Below, piece after piece: positions 18,142 through 27,895 of a stretch of DNA of 64,000 bases. How positions within the stretch are numbered: the first letter of the stretch is position 1; each line of letters starts with the position of its first letter. Position numbers and translations under genes: made by a program. A model generated the notes under the pieces. The model made no database searches and was not told the origin of the DNA. It saw nothing but the letters and a program-made list of their open reading frames with translations. This DNA is from Mesorhizobium sp. AR02 (GTDB lineage: Bacteria; Pseudomonadota; Alphaproteobacteria; Rhizobiales; Rhizobiaceae), in NCBI RefSeq assembly GCF_024746835.1, contig NZ_CP080531.1, positions 3,802,001 to 3,866,000 on the forward strand. Reading direction: 5' to 3'.

Positions 18142-20298
18142 ATGATGAACAAAGACGAGCCAATGATGGGTCTCGTGTCCGTGCCGGCCGGCCACGTGCT
18201 GGGAGCCGAACGCATGCCGCCGCCGCTTCCCCGCGTCGAACCACGAATCCGGATCCTCCATGACGACGTCACAATAGACCAATACGGCTGGCTTCGCGAT
18301 CGGACAAATCCGGATGTCCGCGCGTATCTGGAAGCAGAGAACAGCTACGCGGACCAAGTGACAGCTCACTTGACAGACCTCAAGGCGGAGCTCGTCGCCG
18401 AGATTGAAGGCCGTCGGCCTTGCGAGGGCGCCCCACCAGCGTTCCAGGTTGGCCCTTTCGAGTACTTCCAAAGACCCGAGCCGGGCCTTCTACATTCGCG
18501 ATGGTGGCGGCGGCCGCTAGGCGCAGATTCGGCCGAGCTCGTTGTGGATCCGAACGCGCTCGAAGGGGCCGAGGTCTTTTACCGGCTCGGTGTCTTCGAG
18601 CCGAGTGACGACGGGCGTTACGTGGCCTTCAGCTTCGATGTCATCGGTGCCGAGAACTACGAGCTTAGGGTGCGGGACATGGAGACCGGCCGTGACGTCT
18701 GGCAGGGCTCGAGGCAGGCTGTGACGGCAGCTTGGGCCGCAGATGGTTATACCCTGTTTTTCACGCGGGAGCGGCCGGACTTGCGGCGACAATGCCATGA
18801 GCTTATCCGCCTGGACGTTGCAGCGGGGAGTTCTGAGGTCGTGTTCGAGGAGGCGGACGAGCGACTGAACGTGGGGATAAGGCGCTCCGATAGCGGCGCC
18901 TGGCTGTTCCTGGATGTAAAGGGCGTTCGTCGGGGGCCAGTGGAAGTGTGGTGCCTTCCCGCCGACAAGCTGGGCGTTGGGTGGCGCCGTTTAGTGACGC
19001 GGGAACTGGGTCACCAGGTGTTTGCCGAGCACTGGCAGGACAAGTTCCTGTTCCACGTTGATGACACCGGACCGTATTGGCGGCTCGTGCGTACGCCGAT
19101 TGACGACCCGTCACCCTCGGGTTGGGAAGAGGTGGTGCCGCATCGGGACGGTGTGATGCTCGAGGAGGTGCACGTACTCGAACACCAGCTGGTACTCCTG
19201 GAGCGAGTCGGCCTCCGTCCCCGTCTGGTCTCGCGCGACGAAAGTGGTCGGATTGGAGCCACGATCGTTCCTGATGAGCCGAGCTGTAGCTTAACGGTCG
19301 GCTTGTCGGCGGGGGGGCACTATTCGGTCGCAAGGCATCCGTTCCGAGGCTCGAGGCTGATGTATAGAATCAGTTCGTTCGTGACGCCGGACTTGATCAT
19401 TGAGCATAATCTCACCGAGGGCACATCAGCAGTCCGCTACCAAGCCAGCATTCCGGGGTTTGACGCGGCTCAATATGTGGCGACGGTTGTCATGGTGGAG
19501 GCGGAAGACGGGGTGCAGGTGCCTGTCTCGTTGGTCGCGCGGCGCGATCGAACGAGCCCTGGGCCGGTGTTATTGAACGTGTACGGTTGCTACGGGGTAA
19601 CGAGATGGCCCTCGTTCTTCGCGTGGCCTTCGTACATGACCGAGCGCTTGAGCCTGCTCGATCGAGGGGTTGCTTTCGGCATCGTGCACGCACGCGGGGG
19701 TGGCGAGCTTGGATACCCATGGCACGAAGCGGCCACCGGCGATCGAAAGCGCACAACCTTCACAGATTTGATCGCCGCTGCAGAGGGGCTCGTTGAGCAG
19801 GGGTTCGCCACCCTCGACGGTATCGTGATCGACGGAAAGAGCGGCGGTGGGGGTGTTGTGCTTGCTACCGCCGCCTTGCGGCCCGACTTGTTCTGCGCCG
19901 TGCTCGCCGAAGTTCCACTAGCTGACATCCTGGATACCGAGCTGGATTTCACAATGCCGTACGCGCGAGTTGAAACGGCGGAATACGGAGACCCCCACAT
20001 CGTCCACGAGTATCGGTACCTCCGTAGCTACGATCCGTACTACAATCTCAGCGCCGATCGTCCGCTTCCGCCGACCTACGTCGATGCTGCGCTCAACGAT
20101 GGCCAGGTGCTCTACTACCAGCCCGCCCGCTACGTAGCGCAGCGCCGGTTCTGCGCAGCCGATCACGACCCCAATCTTGTCTTCCGCATGCGGACGGTGG
20201 GCGGTCACAGCAGCGGTTCACACGGACCTAGCGTAGCCGAGGAAGCAGCTTTTCGGATGGCCTGGGTGCTCGATCATCTCCGACGCCCGAGCAGCTGA
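18142..20298 (+). CDS. Prolyl-oligopeptidase-family serine peptidase (S9A)
   Basis: A 718-residue cytosolic-type S9A peptidase without signal peptide. An N-terminal beta-propeller (about residues 70-440) is preceded by the typical IDQYGWLRDRTNPDVRAYLEA. The alpha/beta-hydrolase domain has VLLNVYGCYGVTRWPSFFAW, FGIVHARGGGELGYPWHEAA and the nucleophile motif GKSGGGG with Ser567. The likely partners are Asp653 in ALNDGQVLYYQPARYV and His689 in VGGHSSGSHG. The family normally reads GxSxGG, so GKSGGGG fits. Overall it resembles oligopeptidase B. ATG 18142 and ATG 18145 follow GAGGAG; the second has better spacing. It converges with an ATP-grasp ligase gene, suggesting a shared peptide role. Confidence 0.92.
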   Translation: MMNKDEPMMGLVSVPAGHVLGAERMPPPLPRVEPRIRILHDDVTIDQYGWLRDRTNPDVRAYLEAENSYADQVTAHLTDLKAELVAEIEGRRPCEGAPPAFQVGPFEYFQRPEPGLLHSRWWRRPLGADSAELVVDPNALEGAEVFYRLGVFEPSDDGRYVAFSFDVIGAENYELRVRDMETGRDVWQGSRQAVTAAWAADGYTLFFTRERPDLRRQCHELIRLDVAAGSSEVVFEEADERLNVGIRRSDSGAWLFLDVKGVRRGPVEVWCLPADKLGVGWRRLVTRELGHQVFAEHWQDKFLFHVDDTGPYWRLVRTPIDDPSPSGWEEVVPHRDGVMLEEVHVLEHQLVLLERVGLRPRLVSRDESGRIGATIVPDEPSCSLTVGLSAGGHYSVARHPFRGSRLMYRISSFVTPDLIIEHNLTEGTSAVRYQASIPGFDAAQYVATVVMVEAEDGVQVPVSLVARRDRTSPGPVLLNVYGCYGVTRWPSFFAWPSYMTERLSLLDRGVAFGIVHARGGGELGYPWHEAATGDRKRTTFTDLIAAAEGLVEQGFATLDGIVIDGKSGGGGVVLATAALRPDLFCAVLAEVPLADILDTELDFTMPYARVETAEYGDPHIVHEYRYLRSYDPYYNLSADRPLPPTYVDAALNDGQVLYYQPARYVAQRRFCAADHDPNLVFRMRTVGGHSSGSHGPSVAEEAAFRMAWVLDHLRRPSS

Positions 20299-20355
20299 GC
20301 GGATTCAGTCCGCATATCCTGACAGACTGTGGTCAGACGGGAAGTTATGTGAGTG

Positions 20356-20396
20356 GCGGCTCTGATGACAAAGACGTCAGACTGCTCAGAGGCCGC
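20356..20396. terminator. Possible hairpin between convergent genes
   Basis: Arms at 20356-20365 (GCGGCTCTGA) and 20386-20396 (TCAGAGGCCGC) pair with one bulge, in the 107-bp gap between the peptidase and the convergent ATP-grasp gene. No T-run follows, so it may be only a hairpin or a weak bidirectional terminator. Confidence 0.3.
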
Positions 20397-20405
20397 TGAT
20401 CGCTG

Positions 20406-21635
20406 TTATTCGCCAGGCGCCGGAAATGGCGTGATCGACCAACTGATTAGTTCGACGGCGCGCTGAAGTGCGACTTCGGTCTCTGGAAGACTGGGTGAAG
20501 CGGCCATGACATGGCCGATCCAGTCTCGGGAATCGCCTGTCCTGACAATCGGCGTCTTGGATTCTATATAGAATTTGACCTCTGCGACACCTGATACAGC
20601 GGCCGCCCGACTCTCGCAAGCGATCGAATCGATGGTGCCATCGCGATCCGCAATCAGGATTCGTGCGGCTGCAGTGTGCGAATGCCTTTTGCGCAAGTCC
20701 CATCCGTCACCGATGGCAAGTTTGATGTGCTCGGTGATAAGATCGAGCCCGTAAGCCAGCTGAACCAGTTGAGGATCAGGTGTACCAGCGAGACGCGGAT
20801 TGACTTCTATGACGACTGGGCCGCGCTTCGTCCACCGGAGTTCAATATTCGTTGGCCCCCAGCCAAGGCCGAGAGCTTGCAAACAGGTCAACGAGACGTC
20901 TGCGATATGTTTTTGCTCGTCATCGGTCAGCGGGGCCGGAAAGGTGAATTCACGATAGACGAAATGGGGCGGGGGCCCGAAGTCAGCGGCACCAATCGCA
21001 ATTACCTCATTTCCCATTATCTCAGCGATATATTGGAGGCCTTGCGCGAATTCTTCGACCAGTATCCTCGGCGAAGACTGCCATACATGCTTGCCTTCCA
21101 ATAGATAGGCCGCATGTTCGGCTACCTCTGCGACGTCGCGGCACAATCGGACACCTTTGCTGCCGGCGCCGACGGCTGGCTTAAGAACCACCGGCAGGCC
21201 GATCTCCGTAGCATAGCTTTCTACGTCCCTCGCATTTGAGGCCACGCGAAAAGCAGGTACCGGAACGCCCGCCTCCGCAAGGAGCCGACGTTGAATGAAT
21301 TTGTCGCAGCATCGCTCAATCGATGCAGGGTTCGGTCCTGGCAGACCAAAATGCCGGCAGAGCCTGCCGACTGTCGCATAGGCGCAATCCTCAGTGCTCA
21401 CAATGCCAGCAATATCATTGCTTACTGTAAGTTTAGAACATTCGCGAACCAGCGCATCGAGATTGCGTGTATCGACCCGGATTACCTCCACCCTTTCCGC
21501 CGCGATGTATTCGTAACAATCTGGATCAGACGCCAGTATAATTGGATGAAGACCAAGATTCTTTGCCGATTGAATATATAGAAGACCAGTACATCTATTA
21601 TGGCCCTCAAGGAGTATGAGTGCTCTTCTTGCCAT
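20406..21635 (-). CDS. ATP-grasp ligase (amino-acid ligase-like), paralog 1
   Basis: A 409-residue ATP-grasp enzyme. The N-terminal nucleotide-binding-like domain starts MARRALILLEGHNRCTG; the ATP-grasp core has IGLPVVLKPAVGAGSKGVRL (ATP lysine and glycine loop), RILVEEFAQGLQYIAEIMGN and VVIEVNPRLAGTPDPQL, where the E-x-N-P-R residues bind magnesium. A C-terminal domain of about 90 residues follows (LIADRDGTIDSIACESRAAA), as in L-amino-acid alpha-ligases of the BacD type. Enzymes of this class join a carboxylate to an amine using ATP. The substrate cannot be read. It is homologous throughout to the gene at 31794-33020 and is divergent from the peptide importer operon. Confidence 0.87.
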   Translation of the reverse strand: MARRALILLEGHNRCTGLLYIQSAKNLGLHPIILASDPDCYEYIAAERVEVIRVDTRNLDALVRECSKLTVSNDIAGIVSTEDCAYATVGRLCRHFGLPGPNPASIERCCDKFIQRRLLAEAGVPVPAFRVASNARDVESYATEIGLPVVLKPAVGAGSKGVRLCRDVAEVAEHAAYLLEGKHVWQSSPRILVEEFAQGLQYIAEIMGNEVIAIGAADFGPPPHFVYREFTFPAPLTDDEQKHIADVSLTCLQALGLGWGPTNIELRWTKRGPVVIEVNPRLAGTPDPQLVQLAYGLDLITEHIKLAIGDGWDLRKRHSHTAAARILIADRDGTIDSIACESRAAAVSGVAEVKFYIESKTPIVRTGDSRDWIGHVMAASPSLPETEVALQRAVELISWSITPFPAPGE

Positions 21636-21785
21636 TGACTGTTAACCCCCTACGTTGCGAGCTGTGCGGCGGTCCGAGGGAAACTCGATATCAGTTCCTT
21701 AGCTGTTCCTGACCTCAGACTTGGTGGCGAACCTACCACTGTCTGCTCTTTGCGGTTGCAAAGATTTTGTTAAATTTTAGGTATT
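21636..21785. promoter_or_regulatory. Conserved upstream region of ATP-grasp gene 1
   Basis: This DNA upstream of the ATP-grasp start is recognisably similar to the DNA upstream of the paralog (33021-33166). The best-conserved block is GCAAAGATTTTGTTAAATTT near 21757-21777, matching GCAAAGATTCTGTAAATTTA near 33141-33160, at nearly the same distance (about 120 bp) from each start codon. It may be a promoter or operator, or simply part of the duplicated segment. Confidence 0.45.
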
Positions 21786-22006
21786 GGGTTCGGGGCACCG
21801 TTTAGTCACCTGCCAAGCAGAGAGGCGCTTGGGCGACACGCATCTACCCCCTCAGTTGCACGCGCGTATGCATTCCGATCAAACACAAACGAATTATGGC
21901 TCGTCTGTTTCAATTAGCCTTGTTTTTTGATGTGCTAATACACGGGCGGGATCGCTAGCTTTCGAAGCGGCCATTTAATGCTTGGGCGCCAAAAAAGGGG
22001 AACAAT

Positions 22007-22186
22007 ATGAACCAATATCGCTTGCAACGAAATCGCGCTTCCGAGCTTCCCGCTCCAGCGGGGAGATCCTCTAACGCGCCGCGGGCTTTGCTTTACGGGG
22101 CAGGGGTCAACGAGATCACCGGCCTCTTGCAGGCATCGGTGATAGGGCGCCTTTGGAACCCATTTTTGCAGGTCTGTAGCCTTTAA
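22007..22186 (+). CDS. Possible small protein of 59 residues
   Basis: An ATG at 22007 preceded by AGGGGA at good spacing opens a 59-codon frame (MNQYRLQRNRASELPAPAGR, then NAPRALLYGAGVNEITGLLQ) ending at TAA 22184-22186. It lies in the 650-bp gap between the divergent ATP-grasp and binding-protein genes. No family is recognised. It could be a real small protein, the start of a truncated gene, or chance. The ribosome-binding site and location next to ligase and peptide-import genes are the only support. Confidence 0.3.
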   Translation: MNQYRLQRNRASELPAPAGRSSNAPRALLYGAGVNEITGLLQASVIGRLWNPFLQVCSL

Positions 22187-22286
22187 ACGGCGTCGCGCGT
22201 CTCTACGCGGTCAACCGACGCACGTCTAGGCTGCTTCGTATCAGGGGGCGATCGAACGGAATTTTAAGCTGTTAAGGGAGAGAAGA

Positions 22287-23963
22287 ATGGATAAGTGGCC
22301 ACTCAGCCGTCGCTCGGCTTTGAAGGCAATGCTGGCGTTCTCGACAGTACCTTGGGTCATGAACGTAAGAGCATTCGCCGCATCGTCATGCGACGATCAC
22401 ATCGTGCGCATGAGCGCAACCGTTGCCCCCGACACGATGAACCCCTTTGCCACATGGAGCTCGTTCTGGCCGCTGGCCTTCACCTATGACCCCCTGGTCG
22501 GCGTGGACGCCCAGCGCCACGGGGATCGGAAAGGATTTGCCAAAGAGTGGTCCGTTGCCGACGACAACCTTACCTGGACGTTCAAGATCTGGCCTGGCAT
22601 GAAGTGGTCAGACGGCCAACCTGCCACCGCAAGGGACGCCGCATTCACTTATAACTATCTGCGCGGTTCCATGGGCAAGCCCGACGAGCTGAGCATCGGC
22701 TGGAACAATACTGGCGGCCTGGAGCAAGTCGCATCCATTTCAGCCCTCGACGATGAGACTTTGCAAATCGTGACCAAGGCTCCTACCCGTTGGCCAGTAG
22801 ACAACTTTAATATGATAGTCCCAGAGCACATTTGGAAGGACATCAGCTATGCGGATGCGCGCGCCAACTTCCGCAATTCCTCGCCGCTGGTGGGCACGGG
22901 GCCTATGATCGTCTCGGAGTTTCAACAGGGGCAGTTCGCCCGCCTCATGCCGAACAAGTACTTCCGGGCGGGGCCGCCTGCGGCGGCCGGCATGGTCTTC
23001 CACTTCTTCGATACGGCCGATCCGATCGCGCAGAGTCTGAAGAGCGGAGACATCGATTATGGTGTGTACCTGACGGCCGCCCAATGGGCCGACCTCTCGC
23101 AGGATCCCGCCATCGTGGTCGGTCAACAGCGCACAGAGCAACGCATTTTCCTGGCCTTCAACACCGCGTCCGGAAATGGGGCCGGCAGCTCCAAGGCGCT
23201 GCAGGATCCGGCGTTTCGCGATGCGATCGGCTACGCGATCGACCAGAAGGCCATGGTGGATCGGGCCTTCCGCGGGCACGCCGATCCTGGCATTGGTCTG
23301 GCGATGCCGGTGGCGACCGAATACTATTCGGACTTGAGCGACATCAGGCGTCACTTCGATCTCGCCGAGGCTAATCGTCGCCTCGATGCTGCCGGCTATC
23401 GGGACATCAACGGCGACGGCGTTCGGGAGGACAAGGACGGAAACCGCTTCCAGCTCGAGCTGATTACCGGGTCAGGTGGGAACTCGGTCGGGATACCGCC
23501 TTCGGCTGTCCAGCTCGTCGTTGGCTGGCTCGGACAAATTGGCATTCCCGTGTCGGTCAACCAGTTCGACTCCGGTGCGCTCGCCGCCCACACCGCGGCG
23601 CCGGCGAAGGGTGGCGGGGCTTGGGATCTGCTCGTCGGTTCGACTTGGGTGTCAGCCTCGCCCCAAGATATACTCGGCGTGGGTAGCAGCAACCTCATTG
23701 GCTCCCCGAACAACACATCGTACTGGAAAAATGACAAATTCGACAAGCTTCTGTCCGAGATCAATGTCACCCTTGACCCCAAAAAGAGCCGGGAGCTGGT
23801 CGATCAAGCGGTTCGTCTTATCTACACCGAAGCGCCCTATATTGTTCTTTGTTATCCCTTCGTCCTCGACGCCCATCGGAAAGACTGTTTCAAGGGTTGG
23901 GGAACGGAGGACGCCTTATCCATGTGGAGCTACTTCCCACTCGATCGTCTGGGCCCGGTCTAA
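22287..23963 (+). CDS. Peptide ABC transporter substrate-binding protein (family 5)
   Basis: A 558-residue SBP_bac_5 protein. The N-terminus MDKWPLSRRSALKAMLAFST carries a twin-arginine motif (SRRSALK) and a hydrophobic stretch ending near VRAFA, so Tat export to the periplasm is likely. Family features include MSATVAPDTMNPFATWSSFW, the ligand-fold phrase WTFKIWPGMKWSDGQPATAR (typical F-x-L-R-x-x-x-K-W-x-D-G-x-P region) and YAIDQKAMVDRAFRGHADPG. ATG 22287 follows GGGAGAGAA. It heads a five-gene importer operon, all in one direction with overlaps, and binds an oligopeptide or similar solute. Confidence 0.93.
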   Translation: MDKWPLSRRSALKAMLAFSTVPWVMNVRAFAASSCDDHIVRMSATVAPDTMNPFATWSSFWPLAFTYDPLVGVDAQRHGDRKGFAKEWSVADDNLTWTFKIWPGMKWSDGQPATARDAAFTYNYLRGSMGKPDELSIGWNNTGGLEQVASISALDDETLQIVTKAPTRWPVDNFNMIVPEHIWKDISYADARANFRNSSPLVGTGPMIVSEFQQGQFARLMPNKYFRAGPPAAAGMVFHFFDTADPIAQSLKSGDIDYGVYLTAAQWADLSQDPAIVVGQQRTEQRIFLAFNTASGNGAGSSKALQDPAFRDAIGYAIDQKAMVDRAFRGHADPGIGLAMPVATEYYSDLSDIRRHFDLAEANRRLDAAGYRDINGDGVREDKDGNRFQLELITGSGGNSVGIPPSAVQLVVGWLGQIGIPVSVNQFDSGALAAHTAAPAKGGGAWDLLVGSTWVSASPQDILGVGSSNLIGSPNNTSYWKNDKFDKLLSEINVTLDPKKSRELVDQAVRLIYTEAPYIVLCYPFVLDAHRKDCFKGWGTEDALSMWSYFPLDRLGPV

Positions 23964-23990
23964 AATTGTCCTGATGGAAAGCGAGACGAG

Positions 23991-24965
23991 ATGAGCCGGC
24001 GCCTTGGGCGGATCCTTCTCAGGGCGGTCGTGACGCTTCTGATGGTAGCGATCCTGAATTTCATCTTGTTCAGGGTCATTCCTGGCGACCCTGCAGCACT
24101 TCTGCTTGGCGGGGCGCGCACCAGCGTCACCGCTGAGCAGATGGAGGCGCAGCGCCAGAACTGGGGCCTCGATCGGCCGCTGTTTCCAGACCAGATGGTC
24201 GACTACTTGTCGGCAACTCTCCATGGCGATTTCGGCTACAGCTTCAAATTCAGGGGCAGGCATGTCGCTGATCTGATCTTGGAGCGCTTGCCGGCCACCA
24301 TTGCCCTTGTCGGTCTGGCCCAATTCATCGCCATCCTATGCGGTGTCATGCTTGGCCTTTATGCCGGTTGGCGTAGAGGAGGAGCCGTCGACCATATCGC
24401 TACGGGAGCTTCCCTGGCGCTCTATTCCACGCCGTCTTTCTGGCTCGGCATGATCCTGGTTGTGATCTTCAGCACGGCGTTGGGTTGGTTTCCGGGCTAC
24501 GGTGCACATTCGCCTGGCGCTATCAGCGGCTCCCTTAATGGGTTGCTCGATTACTTGCGGCATCTCGCGCTTCCGGTCACGGCGGTGGCCCTTGGACTAA
24601 TCGGCCAATACGTCGTGGTCGCTCGTGCTGCGATGAGCGACGTTGTCACCGAGGACTACATGGTCACCGCCCGGGCCAAGGGACTCTCCAGTGGTCAGAT
24701 GTTGATACGTCATGCATTTCGCAATGCCATGCTGCCGGTCGTAACGCTGATTACTCTCAATATTGGCTACGTGGTTGCCGGTGCTATCACCGTCGAAGCC
24801 GTGTTCGCCTGGCCAGGGATCGGCGGACTGACGGTGGACGCGCTTAATGCGCGGGACTACCCAGTCCTTCAAGGCATATTCCTGTTGCTTGGTGCGTCGA
24901 TCGTTGTTGCGAACCTCGTCGCTGATCTTGCCTACGGCCTTCTTGATCCGCGAGTCCGACAATGA
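23991..24965 (+). CDS. Peptide ABC transporter permease (DppB/OppB type)
   Basis: A 324-residue inner-membrane permease. The N-terminal helix (LLRAVVTLLMVAILNFILFR) is followed by the family hallmark FRVIPGDPAALLLGG, and the ABC-coupling EAA loop appears as YMVTARAKGLSSGQMLIRHA. About six membrane helices are expected. It starts 28 bp after the binding protein and overlaps the next permease gene by 4 bp (ATGA), indicating translational coupling. Confidence 0.94.
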   Translation: MSRRLGRILLRAVVTLLMVAILNFILFRVIPGDPAALLLGGARTSVTAEQMEAQRQNWGLDRPLFPDQMVDYLSATLHGDFGYSFKFRGRHVADLILERLPATIALVGLAQFIAILCGVMLGLYAGWRRGGAVDHIATGASLALYSTPSFWLGMILVVIFSTALGWFPGYGAHSPGAISGSLNGLLDYLRHLALPVTAVALGLIGQYVVVARAAMSDVVTEDYMVTARAKGLSSGQMLIRHAFRNAMLPVVTLITLNIGYVVAGAITVEAVFAWPGIGGLTVDALNARDYPVLQGIFLLLGASIVVANLVADLAYGLLDPRVRQ

Positions 24966-25894
24966 GCGAAAGTATCACTCAATACTCTCCGCGAACCCGG
25001 GCGCGGGCCGTCAAAGATTTTCTGCGCCAATTTCTTGGCTATGGTGGGGCTCGGCTTGGCCTGTTTTGTCTGGTGTTCTTCCTTGTGGTGGCGTCGGTGC
25101 CCAATATCCTCGTGGGACCGCTTGAGACCGTAGCCACCGCGACTGGTGACTTCCTCGCGCCGCCATCAAGCCAGCATCTGCTGGGGACAGACGAAGTCGG
25201 GCGGGACGTGCTTAATCTGGTCGGCCATGGTGCCAGGATCTCGCTTACGATCGCGCTGCTGGCGACCGTGATTAGCCTTATTGTCGGGGCTACGGTCGGA
25301 ATGACCGCAGGTTACTTTGGCGGTTGGGTCGACGTCTGGCTGATGCGCTTGACCGATTTCTTTTTCGTAGTTCCGTCCTTCGTGCTGGCGCTGGTTATCA
25401 CACCCGTGCTTGTAGAGGTGATGGGGCGGGGCGGCGAAATCGTCGGGTTCCGTCCTTCTATTTTTGTAATCATTGTCGTTATCGGCATGACAAGCTGGGC
25501 GTTCGTGGCACGCATCGTTCGCAGCCAGACACTGTCGCTTAAGGAGCGAACATTCGTTGATCGCGCGCGCGTTGCGGGCAGTAGCAACCTTAGCATCATG
25601 GTGCGGCACATCCTCCCCAATCTCGTGCCGCAAATCGCAGCCAATGGTGCTCTGGTCGTCGCAGGCGCAATTTATGTTGAGACATCGCTTTCGTTCCTGG
25701 GGCTTGGCGATCCGTTGCAACCTTCATGGGGAACTTTGCTTTCGCTCGCGCAGCGCGCCGGTGCGGCTAGTGCTGGAGCCTGGTGGTATCTCGGCGCCCC
25801 CGGGATTTGCGCGCTCACGGTTTCGCTTAGCTTCGTCCTGATTGGCAATGCCCTCGATGACACCTTCAATCCACGCCGCAGGGTGATTCCATGA
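24962..25894 (+). CDS. Peptide ABC transporter permease (DppC/OppC type)
   Basis: A 310-residue second permease subunit. Motifs include LLGTDEVGRDVLNLVGHGAR, typical of DppC/OppC, the EAA loop FVDRARVAGSSNLSIMVRHI and the C-terminal ETSLSFLGLGDPLQPSWGTL. About six membrane helices are expected; the first is FCLVFFLVVASVPNILVG. It overlaps DppB by 4 bp and the following ATPase gene by 4 bp, so all parts of the operon are probably translated in step. Confidence 0.94.
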   Translation: MSESITQYSPRTRARAVKDFLRQFLGYGGARLGLFCLVFFLVVASVPNILVGPLETVATATGDFLAPPSSQHLLGTDEVGRDVLNLVGHGARISLTIALLATVISLIVGATVGMTAGYFGGWVDVWLMRLTDFFFVVPSFVLALVITPVLVEVMGRGGEIVGFRPSIFVIIVVIGMTSWAFVARIVRSQTLSLKERTFVDRARVAGSSNLSIMVRHILPNLVPQIAANGALVVAGAIYVETSLSFLGLGDPLQPSWGTLLSLAQRAGAASAGAWWYLGAPGICALTVSLSFVLIGNALDDTFNPRRRVIP

Positions 25895-26901
25895 CAAGCC
25901 CCTCCCAGGACAGGGTATCGCTGCTTCTGGAAGTCGACAGTCTCGCTGTCGACTATGGGCTCAAGGGCGTTTCATTGCGAGCGATCGACAATGTGACCTT
26001 TGCGCTCCGCGCCGGCGAAGCCGTAGCGCTGGTCGGTGAATCAGGCAGTGGCAAGACCACGACCGCAATGGCGATCGCCGGTCTGCTTTCTCCCAACGCA
26101 CGGGTCAGCAAGGGCGAGGTGCGCTATCGCGGAAAGCGACTGCCGATCGACGACGGCGCTGCGATGCGGCCGCATCGCTGGAGCCAAACGTCCGTGGTCT
26201 TCCAGGGCGCAATGAATGCGCTCAATCCCGTTCACCGCGTCATGAAGCAGATCGCCGAGCCATGTATCCTGAAGCTCGGCATGTCGCGCGGCGCGGCGAT
26301 CGCGAGGGCAAGAGAACTGCTCGAACTCGTCGGCATCCCGGCCGATCGCGGTTCCGCCTATCCTCACGAATTGTCGGGCGGAATGCGACAAAGGGTGATG
26401 ATCGCCATGGCGCTCGCGTGTCGCCCCTCAATCATCATCGGTGACGAGCCGACGACAGCCCTGGATGTTATTACACAGGCTCAAATCCTCAAATTGCTGG
26501 GTGACTTGCGATCCCGGCTTAACCTTGCCCTCATTTTGATCACCCACGATCTTTCTGTTGTTAGCGAGACCTGTGATCGCGTGATGATCATGTACGCGGG
26601 TCGGATCGTCGAGGATGGCACGGTCGCCGAGATCTTCGCCGAGCCCAAGCACCCCTACACCCGACTGCTGATCGACTCGATCCCGAACCCGGCGAACGGC
26701 AAGAAGATCATTCGGCCAATACCCGGTGATCCCCCCAACTTGATGAATCGGCCGGCGGGCTGCGCCTTCCACCCGCGTTGCCCGTCGGCCATGGCGGTTT
26801 GCGCGACCGAAGTCCCCAGCCTCGATAAGTTAGAGAGGGGACGCGTGGCCTGTCACCTCCACCGGTCCTCGCAAGAAGACAAGGTTGCAGTCCATGCCTG
26901 A
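25891..26901 (+). CDS. Peptide ABC transporter ATP-binding protein (DppD/OppD type)
   Basis: A 336-residue ATPase. Walker [10 protein letters not shown] is at residues 49-57, the ABC signature LSGGMRQR at 161-168, Walker B with DEPTTALD at 185-192 and the switch His219 in LITHDLS. The C-terminal oligopeptide domain shows [13 protein letters not shown] and the cysteine cluster [14 protein letters not shown], a usual feature of DppD/OppD. It forms the ATPase heterodimer with the next gene, which starts inside its last codons. Confidence 0.95.
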   Translation: MTSPSQDRVSLLLEVDSLAVDYGLKGVSLRAIDNVTFALRAGEAVALVGESGSGKTTTAMAIAGLLSPNARVSKGEVRYRGKRLPIDDGAAMRPHRWSQTSVVFQGAMNALNPVHRVMKQIAEPCILKLGMSRGAAIARARELLELVGIPADRGSAYPHELSGGMRQRVMIAMALACRPSIIIGDEPTTALDVITQAQILKLLGDLRSRLNLALILITHDLSVVSETCDRVMIMYAGRIVEDGTVAEIFAEPKHPYTRLLIDSIPNPANGKKIIRPIPGDPPNLMNRPAGCAFHPRCPSAMAVCATEVPSLDKLERGRVACHLHRSSQEDKVAVHA

Positions 26902-27895
26902 TACCGCCGACATCCTGCGTCTGGAGAACCTGCAGGTCCACTTCCCGATCCAAGGCGGACTGTTCGACCGTGTCTTGGGCCGACCTGCCGGCGCTGTGCG
27001 CGCGGTGGACGGGATCGATCTCACCGTCGGGCGCGGCGAGATCGTCGCCCTGGTGGGGGAATCGGGAAGTGGCAAGACGACGGTGGGCCGCGTGATCACC
27101 AAGCTTGCCCAGCCTACAGGCGGTAGGCTGCTGTTCGAAGGCCGCGACATAACATCGGTTCAAGGCCTCTCGGCTTTACGTCCTTACCGGCATCGCGTGC
27201 AAATGATCTTTCAGGATGCTTATCAGGCGCTCAATCCGCGACACACCGTGTTCGATATCGTGGCGGAGCCGCTCCGTTCACTGCGGCTGGTCGAGAATAG
27301 CAAACAACTCGCGGAGCGGGTGGGCGAAGCTCTTGCATCCGCCGGCCTCAATCCTCCCAATGATTTCTTCGCCCGCTTCCCACATGAACTATCCGGCGGG
27401 CAGCGCCAGCGGGTTGTGATCGCCGGAGCTCTTGCAGTTAGGCCGGAGCTCATCGTCGCCGACGAGCCTGTGTCGATGCTCGATGTCTCGATACGCGCCC
27501 AGATTCTTCAGGTCCTGATTGGCTTGCGCGACAAACACAACATGGCGCTGCTGTTCATAACGCATGACCTGCCGCTCGCGTGGTTGATCGCCGACCGGAT
27601 TGCCGTTTTATATCTCGGACGATTGGTGGAGATTGGCAGCGCCGACGAGATCACATTCAACCCCCGCCATCCGTATACCGTCGCCTTGCGCAACGCCACC
27701 CCGCAGATTGGGGGGAACGCAGGTCGCGCCGAGCTTCCGGCCCTGCAAGGCGAGGTTCCAAGCGCCGCTCGTGTGCCGAAGGGCTGTCGGTTTCATCCGC
27801 GTTGCCCACTCGCCTTCGACCGCTGCAAGGAGGAGGAGCCGCCGGCCATCGAAGTGGGACCGCAGCACATGTCCGCCTGCTGGCTGGCGAAGTGA
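26894..27895 (+). CDS. Peptide ABC transporter ATP-binding protein (DppF/OppF type)
   Basis: A 333-residue ATPase starting at ATG 26894, overlapping DppD by 8 bp. Walker [10 protein letters not shown] is at residues 55-63, signature LSGGQRQR at 166-173 and Walker B with DEPVSMLD at 190-197. The C-terminal oligopeptide domain has [16 protein letters not shown] and the cysteine cluster [16 protein letters not shown]. Its last 70 codons and about 280 bp of downstream DNA are duplicated, inverted and degenerate, at 34107-34610. Confidence 0.95.
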   Translation: MPDTADILRLENLQVHFPIQGGLFDRVLGRPAGAVRAVDGIDLTVGRGEIVALVGESGSGKTTVGRVITKLAQPTGGRLLFEGRDITSVQGLSALRPYRHRVQMIFQDAYQALNPRHTVFDIVAEPLRSLRLVENSKQLAERVGEALASAGLNPPNDFFARFPHELSGGQRQRVVIAGALAVRPELIVADEPVSMLDVSIRAQILQVLIGLRDKHNMALLFITHDLPLAWLIADRIAVLYLGRLVEIGSADEITFNPRHPYTVALRNATPQIGGNAGRAELPALQGEVPSAARVPKGCRFHPRCPLAFDRCKEEEPPAIEVGPQHMSACWLAK

